Origin: Paracoccus sp. DMF-8
GTDB lineage: Bacteria > Pseudomonadota > Alphaproteobacteria > Rhodobacterales > Rhodobacteraceae
NCBI RefSeq assembly: GCF_029309835.1
Contig: NZ_JARJHL010000011.1
Span: 248,001 to 312,000, forward strand
Length of the DNA stretch: 64,000 bases
Reading direction: 5' to 3'
A program made the translations under genes and the position numbers. This document shows, in pieces, positions 63,354-64,000 of the stretch; within the stretch, counting starts at the first letter, position 1; the number at the start of each line of letters is the position of its first letter. A model generated the notes under the pieces. The model was given only the letters and a program-made list of their open reading frames with translations. It ran no database searches and was not told the DNA's origin.

Positions 63354-64000
63354 ATGACCGACCTTGATCTCATCCGCAACTTCTCGATCGTGGCCCATAT
63401 CGACCACGGGAAATCCACCCTTGCCGATCGTCTGATCCAGATGACGGGCACGGTCGCCGAGCGCGACATGAAAGCCCAGTTGCTGGACAGCATGGATATC
63501 GAGCGCGAGCGGGGCATCACGATCAAGGCCAACACCGTGCGCATCGACTATCCGGCAAAGGACGGCAAGCAATACGTCCTGAACCTGATCGACACGCCGG
63601 GCCATGTCGATTTCGCCTATGAGGTCAGCCGGTCCATGCGCGCAGTTGAAGGCAGCCTGCTGGTCGTCGACGCCAGTCAGGGGGTCGAGGCGCAGACGCT
63701 GGCCAATGTCTATCAGGCTATCGACGCCAACCACGACATCGTGCCGGTCCTGAACAAGATCGACCTGCCCGCCGCCGACCCCGACCGCGTCAAGGAAAAC
63801 ATCGAGGATGTGATCGGCATCGACGCATCCGACGCGATTGAAATTTCGGCGAAAACCGGCCTTGGCATTCCCGATGTGCTGGAAGCCATCGTCACCCGCC
63901 TGCCCGCCCCCAAGGGCGACCGCGACGCGCCGCTCAAGGCGATGCTGGTCGATTCGTGGTATGACGCCTATCTGGGCGTCGTCGTCATGATCCGCGTCAT
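63354..64000 (+). CDS. lepA: elongation factor 4 (LepA), 3' end outside the window
   Basis: 215 residues visible, starting [13 protein letters not shown]. The GTPase motifs are [14 protein letters not shown] (G1), RGITIKAN (G2), [10 protein letters not shown] (G3) and LNKIDLP (G4). LepA back-translocates or fine-tunes ribosomes under stress. The frame is still open at the end of the window. Confidence 0.96.
   Translation, partial: MTDLDLIRNFSIVAHIDHGKSTLADRLIQMTGTVAERDMKAQLLDSMDIERERGITIKANTVRIDYPAKDGKQYVLNLIDTPGHVDFAYEVSRSMRAVEGSLLVVDASQGVEAQTLANVYQAIDANHDIVPVLNKIDLPAADPDRVKENIEDVIGIDASDAIEISAKTGLGIPDVLEAIVTRLPAPKGDRDAPLKAMLVDSWYDAYLGVVVMIRV

Noticed and set aside
1..64000. CRISPR arrays, rRNA genes, insertion sequences, integrases, phage genes, toxin-antitoxin or defence systems
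   Set aside because: I looked for regularly spaced repeats, rRNA motifs, transposase/integrase proteins and known defence families and saw none.

Overview
The window is a GC-rich chromosomal segment from an alphaproteobacterium of the Rhodobacteraceae, most likely Paracoccus-like. The evidence is its gene families and their order: a petP/petR-type regulator pair beside ilvE, secA next to a parvulin, argJ and a mutT-like gene, rnd-kdsD-lptCAB-hpf-ptsN, a rimP-nusA-ylxR-infB operon, CbbR beside cbbF-cbbP, and a DddL/DddQ-type DMSP lyase. It is almost all chromosomal housekeeping sequence. I see one tRNA gene, no rRNA, no CRISPR array, no transposase or integrase, and no prophage.

Layout. 1-3.8 kb: a translationally coupled trio on the + strand (glycosyltransferase, GT14-like glycosyltransferase, tandem-domain NodH-like sulfotransferase), which suggests a sulfated surface glycan. 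3.8-8.0 kb: minus-strand EamA transporter, queG, GST, mtgA and a DUF1269 protein. 8.3-15.6 kb: gltB and gltD separated by two small genes. 15.7-17.5 kb: uppP and an NDUFA9-like gene. 17.77 kb: tRNA-Leu(CAG) with its own promoter and terminator. 18.0-23.4 kb: rnd, Kdo synthesis (kdsD), LPS export (lptC, lptA, lptB), hpf, ptsN and a small gene. 23.5-26.4 kb: ilvE, a petP-like and a petR-like regulator, and the DMSP lyase. 26.5-32.1 kb: secA, a periplasmic parvulin, argJ and a mutT-like gene. 32.2-38.0 kb: a 42-codon gene and the translation operon rimP-nusA-ylxR-infB. 38-44.4 kb: pip, ubiG, a MarR regulator, a nitrilase-family gene, grxC, comF, a methyltransferase and hemH. 44.5-47.1 kb: two L,D-transpeptidases around a CAP lipoprotein and a Nudix gene. 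47.2-53.1 kb: a tightly overlapping operon hslO-nudix-cca-ABC transporter-RNA methyltransferase. 53.3-57.1 kb: cbbR diverging from cbbF-cbbP, then rpe. 57.7-64 kb: waaA, a DUF1178 gene, phnM, a sirtuin, a small secreted protein, an HMA copper chaperone, a second EamA transporter and the start of lepA.

The most important caution is sequence integrity. Six genes that should be whole are interrupted: gltB, mutT, infB (one in-frame TAG and two frame changes), cca (probable), waaA and cobB. infB and waaA are normally essential, and several breaks sit at runs of C or G, so assembly or base-calling errors are the likeliest cause for most of them.

I did not find a convincing undescribed multi-gene system. 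The best leads are the GT/GT14/sulfotransferase cassette, the FBPase with a rebuilt metal-binding loop inside a reduced cbb cluster, a 42-codon gene with a very strong ribosome binding site, a short intergenic repeat seen twice, and an unusual number of exact 12-17 bp head-to-tail duplications.
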